A stretch of DNA of 44,391 nt from Betaproteobacteria bacterium (GTDB lineage Bacteria > Pseudomonadota > Gammaproteobacteria > Burkholderiales > Casimicrobiaceae), in the NCBI GenBank assembly GCA_027492485.1, contig JAPUER010000064.1, forward strand, positions 1 to 44,391, given 5' to 3'. The notes beneath the pieces were generated by a model that worked only from the letters and a program-made list of their open reading frames with translations, did no database searches and had not been told where the DNA came from. The first letter of the stretch is position 1, and every line of letters begins with the position of its first letter. Shown here piece after piece: positions 8,153-16,136 of the stretch. The position numbers and the translations under genes are program-made.

Positions 8153-9013
8153 CTACGCGCCGGGCGCCGCAGGTACCGCACTCCGTCCCATCGCCTCGCC
8201 CATGCGGATGGCGCCCGCCGGTTGCCACGACGGGTTGAAGGCAATGCTGCCCTTCGGCCACAGCATCACTACCGTCGAGCCCAGCAGGAAGCGGCTCATC
8301 TCGGCGCCGCGCTTGAGCGTGACGGCATCGCTGCCCGCGGCGGGGTAGTTCCAGCGCTCGACGTCGGGTCGGCGCGGCGGATTGACCACGCCGTGCCACA
8401 CGGTTGCCATGCTGCCGACGATGGTGGCGCCGACCAGCACCAGCACGAACGGCCCGCGCGCGGTGTCGAACACGCACACCACGCGCTCGTTGCGGGCGAA
8501 CAGACCGGGCACCGAGCGCGCCGTGGCGGGGTTCACCGAGAACAGATCCCCGGGCACGTAGATCATCTGTCGCAACGTGCCGTCGCAGGGCATGTGAATG
8601 CGGTGATAGTCCTTCGGGCTCAAGTACAGCGTGGCGAATTCGCCGTCCGCGAAATGGCCCGCCAGCGCGGCGTCGCCGCCGACCAGCGCGCGCGTCGTGT
8701 AGCTGTGCCCCTTCGCCTGAAAAATCTGCTCGCCGCGGATCGGCCCGAACTGGCTGATGGCACCGTCGACCGGACACAGAAAATCCGCATCCGCCAATGG
8801 CCGCGCGCCGGCCGCCAGCGGCCGCGTGAAGAAATCGTTGAACGAGGCGTAGCTCGCCGGGTCGGGATTGGCCGCCTCCGCCATGTTGACGCCATAACGG
8901 TCGATGAAACGCCGGATCATCGCCGTCGTCAGCGTGCCGGCCTGCGCCCGCGCGAAGGTGCCGGCCATCCGGGTGAGCAGCCGCTTCGGCAGCAAGTATT
9001 GCAGGGTAGACAT
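8153..9013 (-). CDS. psd: Phosphatidylserine decarboxylase proenzyme
   Basis: A 286-aa type I phosphatidylserine decarboxylase. It makes phosphatidylethanolamine at the inner membrane. The LGST self-cleavage motif is present in [10 protein letters not shown], whose serine becomes the pyruvoyl group. Conserved [11 protein letters not shown] and FNDFFTR segments are also present. The start at [13 protein letters not shown] is chosen because it fits the family length; the open frame continues 47 codons upstream without family similarity. It is divergent from the nitrobindin-like gene. Confidence 0.95.
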   Translation of the reverse strand: MSTLQYLLPKRLLTRMAGTFARAQAGTLTTAMIRRFIDRYGVNMAEAANPDPASYASFNDFFTRPLAAGARPLADADFLCPVDGAISQFGPIRGEQIFQAKGHSYTTRALVGGDAALAGHFADGEFATLYLSPKDYHRIHMPCDGTLRQMIYVPGDLFSVNPATARSVPGLFARNERVVCVFDTARGPFVLVLVGATIVGSMATVWHGVVNPPRRPDVERWNYPAAGSDAVTLKRGAEMSRFLLGSTVVMLWPKGSIAFNPSWQPAGAIRMGEAMGRSAVPAAPGA

Positions 9014-9156
9014 GAAATGGCGCGGTGCGGTGCAGATGCGCAATTGTCTGTCATGCGCGCATCGCGCGTACGTGGCATGCGGCGGGCGCCGTCGGCAAAC
9101 CTCGTCAACGGCGTCGCGACGCGCTACTATTTTCCGGTTTCCGGACGAGAGCACTC

Positions 9157-9804
9157 ATGAGCAGACAACCGCACGCGTACCCCAAGGACATCTACACCGA
9201 GTCGAGCGACACCGACGACGATACCCTGGCCAATCTTGGCCCGCTGACCGGCATGGCCGGCATCTGGCAAGGCACGCGCGGGCTGGACGTGAAGCCGGAG
9301 GCCGACGGCCCGGCGAAGCAGGCCTACATCGAACGCATCGAGCTGCAGCCGATCGATCCGCAATCCAACGGCCCGCAGCTTTTCTACGGCCTGCTCTATC
9401 ACGTGCACATCACCAAGCCCGACGACGTGGAGACCTATCACAGCCAGGTCGGCTACTGGCTGTGGGAGCCGGCCACCGGCATGGTCATGCAATCGCTGAC
9501 CATTCCGCGCGGGCAGACGGCGCTGGCGGTCGGCCACGCCAGGGCGGGCGACCGCGAGTTCGAACTGGTTGCGCAGCGCGGTTCCACGGTCAATGGCATC
9601 TGCTCGAACCCGTTTCTCGAGGATGCCTTCCGCACCGACGAATTCCGCATCCGCGTTAAGATCAACGGCAACGGCACCTGGAGCTACGAGCAGGACACCG
9701 TGCTCAAGATTCGCGGCCAGGACGAACTGTTCCACCATACCGACCGCAACACGCTGAGCAAAATCGGCGAGCCGACACCGAATCCGCTGGCGAGGCAAAA
9801 GTAG
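9157..9804 (+). CDS. Nitrobindin-like heme-binding beta-barrel protein
   Basis: A 215-aa protein with the fatty-acid-binding-protein-like barrel of the nitrobindin/THAP4 heme family. The N-terminal strand LGPLTGMAGIWQGTRG fits the family signature, followed by the ERIELQPID and QVGYWLWEP strands. Relatives bind ferric heme and react with nitric oxide or peroxynitrite. No signal peptide, so probably cytoplasmic. An in-frame upstream extension to 9025 overlaps the psd promoter area and is not favoured. It is followed 17 nt later by a small DNA-binding-like gene on the same strand. Confidence 0.78.
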   Translation: MSRQPHAYPKDIYTESSDTDDDTLANLGPLTGMAGIWQGTRGLDVKPEADGPAKQAYIERIELQPIDPQSNGPQLFYGLLYHVHITKPDDVETYHSQVGYWLWEPATGMVMQSLTIPRGQTALAVGHARAGDREFELVAQRGSTVNGICSNPFLEDAFRTDEFRIRVKINGNGTWSYEQDTVLKIRGQDELFHHTDRNTLSKIGEPTPNPLARQK

Positions 9805-9821
9805 TCGACTACAATTGCGGG

Positions 9822-10106
9822 ATGGCACGAGAACGGATTCACCCGCAAGGCACCGACGCCACCTATCGCGTGCAGGAATCGCTGAAGGCGCTGGTGCAAC
9901 AGGGCGGCGCGCGCAAGACCTTTCGCCTGAAGCCGGACGCCAACAAGGCGCTGCAGCAGTTGGTGAAATTGCTCGCGGTGAACACCGAGACCGAAGCCGT
10001 GGAGGCGGCGCTGATCGCGCTGCGCGACGAGTTGAAGGCCACAAAAGCGCCGCCGGTTGCAAAAAAGCAACGCAACAATGCAATCAATTTGCGCCTCGTC
10101 AAATAA
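9822..10106 (+). CDS. Small ribbon-helix-helix-like protein
   Basis: A 94-aa basic protein. Residues about 28-72 (RKTFRLKPDANKALQQLV, then a second helix TETEAVEAALIAL) have the strand-helix-helix pattern of ribbon-helix-helix DNA-binding proteins. The C-terminus is lysine-rich. It starts 17 nt after the nitrobindin-like gene and is probably cotranscribed. The fold is inferred from pattern only; the target is unknown. Confidence 0.6.
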   Translation: MARERIHPQGTDATYRVQESLKALVQQGGARKTFRLKPDANKALQQLVKLLAVNTETEAVEAALIALRDELKATKAPPVAKKQRNNAINLRLVK

Positions 10107-10109
10107 ATG

Positions 10110-10138
10110 TTGACCACCCAATCGTAGTCATACACAAT
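10110..10138 (+). promoter_or_regulatory. Candidate sigma-70 promoter for the small transcript at 10150-10475
   Basis: TTGACC at 10110-10115 and CACAAT at 10133-10138 are separated by 17 bases. It lies just after the ribbon-helix-helix gene stop and upstream of a short ORF that ends in a strong terminator. The -10 match is modest. Confidence 0.35.
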
Positions 10139-10204
10139 TCGATCATCCGTAACCCATTGACGATTGCCGACAGGCGACAAGCACAGGAACCCGAAAGCAG
10201 AACC

Positions 10205-10414
10205 ATGATTACCAAGGCCTACATCACCACCACCAGCAAGCCGCACGCGGCCTGTGCTGGCGCGTGCGCGGCCGTCTGGAGCATGGCGATGAAACGTGGC
10301 CTGCGTCGTGTCGGCAAGCAACCGCGTCTGTATTCGTTTACCAGTGGCATGGGTAGCAATACAGGTAACCCGATGACTCGAATGTTTGCGAGAGGAGCGC
10401 CAAAACCGGCGTAA
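10205..10414 (+). CDS. Small hypothetical protein, or an sRNA of the same span
   Basis: A 69-aa basic reading frame beginning MITKAYITTTSKPHAACAG, with no recognised domain and only a weak ribosome site. It sits between a candidate promoter and a strong intrinsic terminator 24 nt after its stop, so a discrete ~330-nt transcript is likely. Whether the product is the peptide or the RNA itself cannot be decided here. Confidence 0.35.
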   Translation: MITKAYITTTSKPHAACAGACAAVWSMAMKRGLRRVGKQPRLYSFTSGMGSNTGNPMTRMFARGAPKPA

Positions 10415-10437
10415 CAGCAGCAAACAGGTTTCACCCG

Positions 10438-10475
10438 AAAACCCCGAGTCGTCGCCAGACCTCGGGGTTTTTGTT
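10438..10475 (+). terminator. Rho-independent terminator
   Basis: An 11-bp stem (10438-10448 with 10461-10471) with a 12-nt loop is followed by a T-rich tail. It ends the small transcript at 10205-10414. The left arm begins with AAAA, so it may also work in reverse. Confidence 0.85.
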
Positions 10476-10549
10476 TTTGGTTCCGACCGCTCGTGATCCT
10501 GTTCCCGGCAGCTTTCCTCACCTCACCACCGCACACATTGGAGTTCATC

Positions 10550-10753
10550 ATGGTCCTCGTTGATTTCACCCTTGCAGAACGATGGCGGGTATTCGGCGAA
10601 CTTCGCTTCGCCGCGATTCCCCGCGCTGTCCAGCGTCCGCACGCCGGTACCGCCCTACCGGTAGTGACGGCGCCGGCGGCGCCGGGCATCGATCCGGCGG
10701 AAGCGCCGGCCCGTCGTCAGGCAGAAGCTGCGTTGATGCAGCGTCTGCTCTAG
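10550..10753 (+). CDS. Small hypothetical protein
   Basis: A 67-aa frame starting MVLVDFTLAERWRVFGEL, preceded by TTGGAG 7 nt upstream. It has an alanine/proline-rich second half ending in an amphipathic EAPARRQAEAALMQRLL helix. No family recognised. The stop codon is followed 8 nt later by the first hairpin of the structured region, so it could be a leader gene for that element. Confidence 0.4.
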   Translation: MVLVDFTLAERWRVFGELRFAAIPRAVQRPHAGTALPVVTAPAAPGIDPAEAPARRQAEAALMQRLL

Positions 10754-11244
10754 TCCCCGACGGGGGCACCGTGCCAGTGCACCGATAGTGCACGGCATGG
10801 AGCCCCCGGTAAGCGGTTACCCGCGCAATCGTGAGCGCGGGTAACGCCGGTCGCAACCGGCACCCAATTTGATGCGTGTGGCCCACCGGCGGCACGCCAC
10901 GATTTTCAGGAAGACACGGCAAATACCGTGTCACGCAACCGAGCATCCCGTATGTCAATCAAGAGCACATGCGAGTACGGGATGCCAAGCTCGGCTGACG
11001 GAACGGCGCAGTTCCCCCTCCTCCCCGAAGGCGGCGCCGGACCCGATAAGTTGCGTGCGCTAGAGGTGCGGCTAGTGCGCGAGGTGCAAGTCCTCACCTG
11101 AAGCCCCTGTTTCGCAGACGCGTGCATGAAGGCCAGCCCAACAGCACACGGCACCGCCGGACGCGGCGGTGTCGAGATCCGGAGAACGGCCTTGACGGAC
11201 ACGGCGAACCCGCCGTGGTGGTGCAAGGCGCGCGTCTGCGAAAC
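10754..11244 (+). ncRNA. Candidate large structured RNA (ORF-less hairpin array)
   Basis: Strong stems follow one another almost without gaps. One is a 19-bp interrupted stem at 10762-10807. Others are 11 bp (10816-10826/10835-10845), 6 bp (10846-10851/10856-10861), 7 bp (10913-10919/10926-10932) and 10 bp (10943-10952/10976-10985). A 14-bp stem (11109-11122/11231-11244) encloses three further hairpins (cores AAGGCC/GGCCTT, CACCGCC/GGCGGTG, CACGGC/GCCGTG). A short hairpin with AGGTG and CACCT arms at 11082-11099 resembles group II intron domain I pieces. Overall size and style also recall HEARO/omega RNAs of the IscB family, but no nuclease or reverse transcriptase gene is present. Strand is assumed from the flanking genes. 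Confidence 0.5.
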
Positions 11245-11274
11245 TTCCCCTCTTTGTTCCGTCCGATCTTGCCC

Positions 11275-12081
11275 ATGCCGCCGGCCCAAGCTCCCGATTT
11301 CGATCTTCGCCGCCTGGAAGAAGTCTCGCAAAACGCCTCGCGGCCCGATCGCGGCCTGATGATCGATGGCTGGAGCGTCGGGCTGTCGCGCGGCGTTGCC
11401 AAGCGCTCGCGCTGCATCAACGCCTTTTATCGCTCGGCGCGGCCGTTTGCGCGCAATCTTGCCGATGCCCGCGCCGCCTATGCACAGGCCGGACTGCCCT
11501 GCGTGTTCCGGCTGACGCCGTTCGTCGACGATCCGGCGCTCGACGAGCGTCTGGCCGGATTGGGCTATCGGCGCTTCGACGCGGCGATCGTGATGGCGCT
11601 CGATCTCGCCGATCTGCGGCTCGACCACGTGCGGCCGTCGCCGCTGGCGATCGTCGACGAAACCGACCTCGCACTGGCAGCGGCGCGAGTCGCCGATTTG
11701 CGCGGCGACGACGCCGACGAGATGCATGGTCTGGCCGCGCGCTGGCAACTGGCCGCCGCGCAGATCGCGCCGCAATTCGCGATGGCAGCCGACTGTGCGA
11801 CCACCACGGACGCCGACTTCGCGGCGGTGGCCAGTTCGGTCGCCATCGCCGAAGGCGACCACGTCGGCATCTTCGACGTCGTCACCGCGCCGTCGTGGCG
11901 AGGGCGCGGCCTGGCAGCGGCGCTGATCGGCGGCCAGCTTGCGCGGGCGCGCGCCGCCGGCGCCCGCGTCGCCTATCTGCAGGTGCGCGCCGACAACCCG
12001 GCACGCCGCCTGTACGAACGGTTCGGCTTCGCCGCCGTGTACGAATATTGGTACCGTGCCTTGCCGGGCGAGGATCGTTAA
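11275..12081 (+). CDS. GNAT-family N-acetyltransferase
   Basis: A 268-aa protein with a C-terminal GNAT domain. Motif A reads GIFDVVTAPSWRGRGLAAAL (about residues 200-220) and binds acetyl-CoA. The typical QVRADNPARRLYERFGF ending with a YWYR tail follows. The N-terminal ~120 residues are a diverged, probably second GNAT half. The start at MPPAQAPDFD is chosen since the in-frame extension to 11122 runs through the structured RNA region. The acceptor substrate is unknown. Confidence 0.85.
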   Translation: MPPAQAPDFDLRRLEEVSQNASRPDRGLMIDGWSVGLSRGVAKRSRCINAFYRSARPFARNLADARAAYAQAGLPCVFRLTPFVDDPALDERLAGLGYRRFDAAIVMALDLADLRLDHVRPSPLAIVDETDLALAAARVADLRGDDADEMHGLAARWQLAAAQIAPQFAMAADCATTTDADFAAVASSVAIAEGDHVGIFDVVTAPSWRGRGLAAALIGGQLARARAAGARVAYLQVRADNPARRLYERFGFAAVYEYWYRALPGEDR

Positions 12082-12249
12082 GGAAACACTGTACATGTGG
12101 AGCCGTTCGCCCTGAGCCGACGGCGTCCTTCACTCCATTCAGGATGATCGGAGGGTCTGAACCCCCATCCAATGGTCAAACCGTCCGACCATCCTGAGCT
12201 TGCGAAGGACACTGCGTTCAGGGTGAACGGGGGCTTGTTTAGTGTCGCG
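12082..12249. repeat. MITE-like palindromic repeat, copy 1
   Basis: It begins immediately after the GNAT stop codon. Imperfect terminal repeats at 12082-12097 and, inverted, 12234-12249 flank nested inverted arms (GTTCGCCCTGAG and CAGGGTGAAC; GTCCTTCACTCCATTCAGG and CTTGCGAAGGAC). The ends resemble those of copy 2 at 14182 and the IS5-family terminal repeat at 43235. The rest of the 400-bp gap before nptA contains no clear gene. Confidence 0.65.
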
Positions 12250-12481
12250 CACACCGTCCCGCCTCGCTGCGATCGCCTCGCGTACCACGTGAGGCTGCGG
12301 CCGCCGTCGTAGCAATCGCGCAACTTGTTGCGCGCCGCGTCGATGCAAATCGGTACTTACTCACGCTACCGGCCGCTACGGCGCGTATCATCTCGCGATG
12401 TCTTTAGCATACTTTTGTGTCCGTTTGATGACGGTTGTTGCGTGTGCCGTGAATAAGCCCACCCAGGGCGGAGTCAGGTAA

Positions 12482-14173
12482 GTGCTCACGCTGTTGAACA
12501 TCCTCGCCGGCATTGCGCTGCTGGTGTGGGGCACCTACCTTGTGCGCACCAGCGTGCTGCGCGTGTACGGCGCCGAACTGCGCCGCTTCCTGTCGGTCAA
12601 CGTCGGCAACCGCTTCCTCGCGCTGCTGGCTGGCCTGGGCGTTACCGGCCTGCTGCAAAGCTCCACCGCCACCGCCTTGCTGACCACCTCGTTCGCCGGC
12701 AGCGGCCTGATCGCGACGGCGCCGGCGCTGGCCATCATGCTAGGCGCCGACATCGGCACCGCGCTGGCGGCGGTGTTCCTGTCGCGCGACCTGAGCTGGC
12801 TGTCGCCGCTGTTGATCTTCATCGGCGTCATCGTGTTCCTGTCGAAACAGCGCAGCAATGCCGAGCACCTCGGCCGCGTGGCGATCGGCCTCGGCCTGAT
12901 GATGCTGGCGCTGCAACTGATCGTCGCCGCCGCGCGGCCGCTGACCCAGACCGCCGGCGTGAAGGCGATCTTCACCACCATCTCCGGCGACCCGCTGCTC
13001 GATCTGGTGATCGCGGCGGCAGTGACCGTGCTCGCCTATTCGAGTCTTGCCGTGGTGCTGCTGGTCGCCACCCTGACGGCGTCGCAGGTGATCGGCCTCG
13101 ACACTGCCCTGCCGCTGGTGCTCGGCGCCAATATCGGCAGCGGCGCGCTGGCGGTGCTGATGACGCTGAAGTCGTCGGCCGAAGTGCGCCGGGTGCCGCT
13201 GGGCAACCTGTTCTTCAAGCTCGGCGGCGCGCTGCTGGCGATTCCCTTCATTCGCCTGCTGGCCAACTACGCGGGCGAATCCGGCTTTCCCGACGCCCAG
13301 GTGGTGATCGCCTTTCATCTGGTGTTCAACCTGGTGCTCGGCGCCATCTGCATCGGGCTGACCGAACAGACGGCCGCGTTGGTGGAGCGGCTGATTCCGG
13401 CGGCGCCGGTGGCGCAGGACGAATCGCGCGCCCGCCACCTCGACCCGCATGCGCTGCCCACGCCGTCGCTGGCGCTCACCTGCGCCGCCCGCGAAGCGCT
13501 GCGCATCGGCGATTTCGTCGAACAGATGCTGGCCGCGCTCGGCCGCCTGATGCACGACAACCACCGCGCGTCCGCCGACGAGATTCGCCGCCTCGACGAC
13601 GTGGTCGATTCGCTTTACAAGCAGGTCAAGTTCTACCTGACGCAGGTCAGCCGCACGCCGATGGGCGAGCGCGAAAGCCGCAAGTGGACCGACATCATCT
13701 CGTTCACCATCAATCTCGAACAGGTCGGCGACATTATCGAGAAGAGCGCCAACGACGTCGTCTCCAAGAACATCGAGCGCAGCCGCAATTTCTCCGACGC
13801 CGGCCGGCAGGAGCTTTGCGACCTGCATTCGCGGCTGGTGGCCAACTTGCGGCTGGCGATGAACGTGTTCATCAACAACGACGTCAACGACGCCGAAAAA
13901 TTGCTCGCCGAGAAGGTGAAGTTCCGCGAACTCGAACTGGTCAACTACGACAAGCATCTGCTGCGGTTGGCCGACCACACGGTGCAGAGCATCGAAACCA
14001 GCTCGCTGCATCTCGACCTGATGCGCGATCTGAAGCGCATCAATTCGCACTTCTGCTCGGTGGCCTACCCGATTCTGGAAGCCGCCGGCGCGCTGTCGGA
14101 AAGCCGCCTGCGCGCCGTCGAGCACGAGCGCGGCGACGTCACCATCACCGGCGGCGGACGGCAGCGGGTCTAG
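12482..14173 (+). CDS. Na/Pi-cotransporter family protein with C-terminal PhoU-like domain
   Basis: A 563-aa protein. The first ~300 residues hold two inverted transport repeats with several membrane helices and the signature GLLQSSTATALL (about 57-68), and a second, weaker site VLAYSSLAVVLL in the other half. Residues about 340-550 form a PhoU-like helical domain (NLEQVGDIIEKS). Members move phosphate with sodium or control phosphate export. Start is GTG, which directly follows the TAA of a 27-codon open frame (12398-12481), an arrangement that could couple or gate translation. Confidence 0.9.
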   Translation: MLTLLNILAGIALLVWGTYLVRTSVLRVYGAELRRFLSVNVGNRFLALLAGLGVTGLLQSSTATALLTTSFAGSGLIATAPALAIMLGADIGTALAAVFLSRDLSWLSPLLIFIGVIVFLSKQRSNAEHLGRVAIGLGLMMLALQLIVAAARPLTQTAGVKAIFTTISGDPLLDLVIAAAVTVLAYSSLAVVLLVATLTASQVIGLDTALPLVLGANIGSGALAVLMTLKSSAEVRRVPLGNLFFKLGGALLAIPFIRLLANYAGESGFPDAQVVIAFHLVFNLVLGAICIGLTEQTAALVERLIPAAPVAQDESRARHLDPHALPTPSLALTCAAREALRIGDFVEQMLAALGRLMHDNHRASADEIRRLDDVVDSLYKQVKFYLTQVSRTPMGERESRKWTDIISFTINLEQVGDIIEKSANDVVSKNIERSRNFSDAGRQELCDLHSRLVANLRLAMNVFINNDVNDAEKLLAEKVKFRELELVNYDKHLLRLADHTVQSIETSSLHLDLMRDLKRINSHFCSVAYPILEAAGALSESRLRAVEHERGDVTITGGGRQRV

Positions 14174-14181
14174 GCGTTCAG

Positions 14182-14304
14182 GGAAGCGCTGAACAAGGCC
14201 CGTTCACCCTGAACGAAGTGAAGGGTTTGACGATTGGATGTGCGGGTTTCAGACCCTTCGCCGACGGCTCAGGGTGAACGGATAACCACTCATCCAACGT
14301 TTCC
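14182..14304. repeat. MITE-like palindromic repeat, copy 2
   Basis: The left end at 14182-14197 matches the terminal repeat of the IS5-family element (43235-43250) at 14 of 16 positions. The right end (14289-14304, inverted) matches more loosely. Internal arms CGTTCACCCTGAACG (14201) and CTCAGGGTGAACGG (14268) are the same core as copy 1. No clear target duplication is visible. It lies in the convergent gap between the phosphate transporter and dedA. Confidence 0.6.
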
Positions 14305-14344
14305 CGAGGCGGCGAAACCGTGCTCGCAGCCGTCGCAGACGAGT

Positions 14345-14462
14345 CAGCTTTTCACTGAAAACGGCGTCGGCATTGGGCTCGGCGCGTGAAAACAGCGATT
14401 ATCGACTTGTGGCGATTTCGCGGTCTGAGCCATTATGGAATGGCGCTTTCAGCCAAAAGCTG
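14345..14462. repeat. 118-bp near-palindromic intergenic repeat, copy 2 of 4
   Basis: Opposed half-units meet at TCGA (14402-14405). The outer ends are CAGCTTTT and AAAAGCTG. It sits between convergent genes (phosphate transporter and dedA), where it could fold into a long hairpin in either transcript. See the copies at 7978, 18611 and 22229. Confidence 0.8.
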
Positions 14463-14484
14463 ATCGCACGCAGGAAGCGTCGCG

Positions 14485-15129
14485 CTACGACGCCTGCCTG
14501 CTGCGCCGATATTCCTGCCACATCTTGATTGCGATCGGCAGCACCGACACCACCAGGATGGCGACGATGATCAGCGACAGATTGCTTTTCACCCAGGGCA
14601 CGTTGCCGAACAGGTAGCCGGCGTACACCAGCGACGTAATCCACAGGATGCCGCCGACGATGTTGTTGAACAGGAACGTCGAATAGCGCATCGGCGCCAC
14701 GCCGGCCAGGAAGGGCACAAAGGTGCGCACGATCGGCACGAAACGGCCGAGGATGATCGACATCGGGCCGTACTTGTCGTAGAACTCGCGCGTCCGCTGC
14801 AGGTAGACCGGCCGGAAGATGCGCGAATCCGGGTTGGCGAACGCACGGTCGCCAAAGTAGCGGCCCGCCGCGTAGTTGACCGAGTTGCCGACGATGGCGG
14901 CCGCCGTCAGCAGGATCACCAGCGCATGCACGTTGAGCCCCGCCAGCGCCACCACGGCGCCGGCGACGAACAGCATCGAGTCGCCCGGCAGGAAAGGCCA
15001 CAACACCACCCCGGCCTCGACGAAGATGATCGCCGCCAGCACGCCGTAAAACAGATACGGCGAGCTTTGTGCGAGTGCGGTGAGGTGGGCGTCGAGCGAG
15101 GTGAAAAACGCGATCAGCTCGGCGATCAC
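14485..15129 (-). CDS. DedA-family membrane protein
   Basis: A 214-aa inner-membrane protein of the DedA/SNARE-associated family, thought to act in lipid or proton-coupled transport. Visible hallmarks are EAGVVLWPFLPGDS (about 38-51), GRYFGDRAF, and FGRF-type ILGRFVPIVRTFVPFLAGVAPM (about 125-147) with its conserved arginines, plus four or more membrane segments. The GTG start overlaps the secF stop as GTGA, so it is the last gene of the queA-tgt-yajC-secDF unit. Confidence 0.93.
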   Translation of the reverse strand: MIAELIAFFTSLDAHLTALAQSSPYLFYGVLAAIIFVEAGVVLWPFLPGDSMLFVAGAVVALAGLNVHALVILLTAAAIVGNSVNYAAGRYFGDRAFANPDSRIFRPVYLQRTREFYDKYGPMSIILGRFVPIVRTFVPFLAGVAPMRYSTFLFNNIVGGILWITSLVYAGYLFGNVPWVKSNLSLIIVAILVVSVLPIAIKMWQEYRRSRQAS

Positions 15130-16112
15130 GGCAGGATCTTCTCGGCTTCCAGCGCGTCCTTCGGTTTCGCTTCGGGTTTGACCAGATTCTCACGCGAGGT
15201 GCCGAGCCAGCGCACCAGCGGCGCCATCACCAGCACCGACGAGTAGATGCCGAAGCAGATGCCGATGGTCAGCGCCAGCGCGAAGTAATGCAGCGTTTCG
15301 CCGCCGAAGAACAGCATGGCGAGCACCATGATCTGCGTCGAACCGTGGGTGATGATGGTGCGGCTGATGGTGCTGGTGATCGCGTTGTCGATGACGTGAT
15401 CGACGCTCGCCTTGCGCATCTTGCGGAAGTTCTCGCGCACCCGGTCGGCGATGACGACCGATTCGTTCACCGAGTAGCCGAGGATCGCCAGCACGCCGGC
15501 CAGCACCGGCAGGTTGAACTCCCAGCCGAAGATCGCAAACAGGCCGAGGATGATGATGATGTCGTGCAGGTTGGCGATGATTGCGGACACCGCGAAGCGC
15601 CATTCGAAACGGATCGCGAGATACATCATGATGCCGGCGATCACCAGCAGCAACGCCAGCGTGCCGCTCTCGAACAATTCCTTGCCCACCTGCGGGCCGA
15701 CGAATTCGACGCGCTTGAGCTCGATCCGCTCGGCGCCCTCGCCGCACGCCGTCCGCGTGTCGGCGATCGCGCGCGATCCGCAGACCGCCTTGAATAGGTT
15801 CTCGCTCATCTGCGCGTTGGTCACGCCCGGCACCAGCGGCAGCCGCACCAGTACGTCCTGCGGCGTGCCGAAGTTCTGCACCACGGCCTCGCCGGTCTTC
15901 AGCGCTTCGATCGCCGCGCGGGCCTGCGCCATGTCGGCCGGTTTCGCGTAACGCAGTTCGGCGACGGTGCCGCCGGTGAAATCGATGCCGTAGTGCAGCC
16001 CTTTGGTGAACAGCGCGCCGACGGCGATGAGGAAGGTAATCAGCGAAATTGCGTTGAAGTACAACGCATATTTCATGAACGGAAGGTCGCGCTTGATGCG
16101 GAAAAATTCCAT
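15126..16112 (-). CDS. secF: Protein translocase subunit SecF
   Basis: A 328-aa SecF with a first membrane helix, a periplasmic P1 region, the FVGPQVGKEL motif and five C-terminal helices containing GYSVNESVVIADRVRENFRK. With SecD it uses the proton gradient to pull preproteins through SecYEG. It starts 24 nt after the secD stop and overlaps dedA by 4 nt. Confidence 0.97.
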   Translation of the reverse strand: MEFFRIKRDLPFMKYALYFNAISLITFLIAVGALFTKGLHYGIDFTGGTVAELRYAKPADMAQARAAIEALKTGEAVVQNFGTPQDVLVRLPLVPGVTNAQMSENLFKAVCGSRAIADTRTACGEGAERIELKRVEFVGPQVGKELFESGTLALLLVIAGIMMYLAIRFEWRFAVSAIIANLHDIIIILGLFAIFGWEFNLPVLAGVLAILGYSVNESVVIADRVRENFRKMRKASVDHVIDNAITSTISRTIITHGSTQIMVLAMLFFGGETLHYFALALTIGICFGIYSSVLVMAPLVRWLGTSRENLVKPEAKPKDALEAEKILP

Positions 16113-16136
16113 GCTTGTCTCCTGCGTCCGCGCCGC

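Noticed and set aside
10754-11244. Calling the region a HEARO/omega RNA or a group II intron outright
   Set aside because: No IscB-type nuclease, reverse transcriptase or domain V could be found, so only a structured RNA candidate is claimed.
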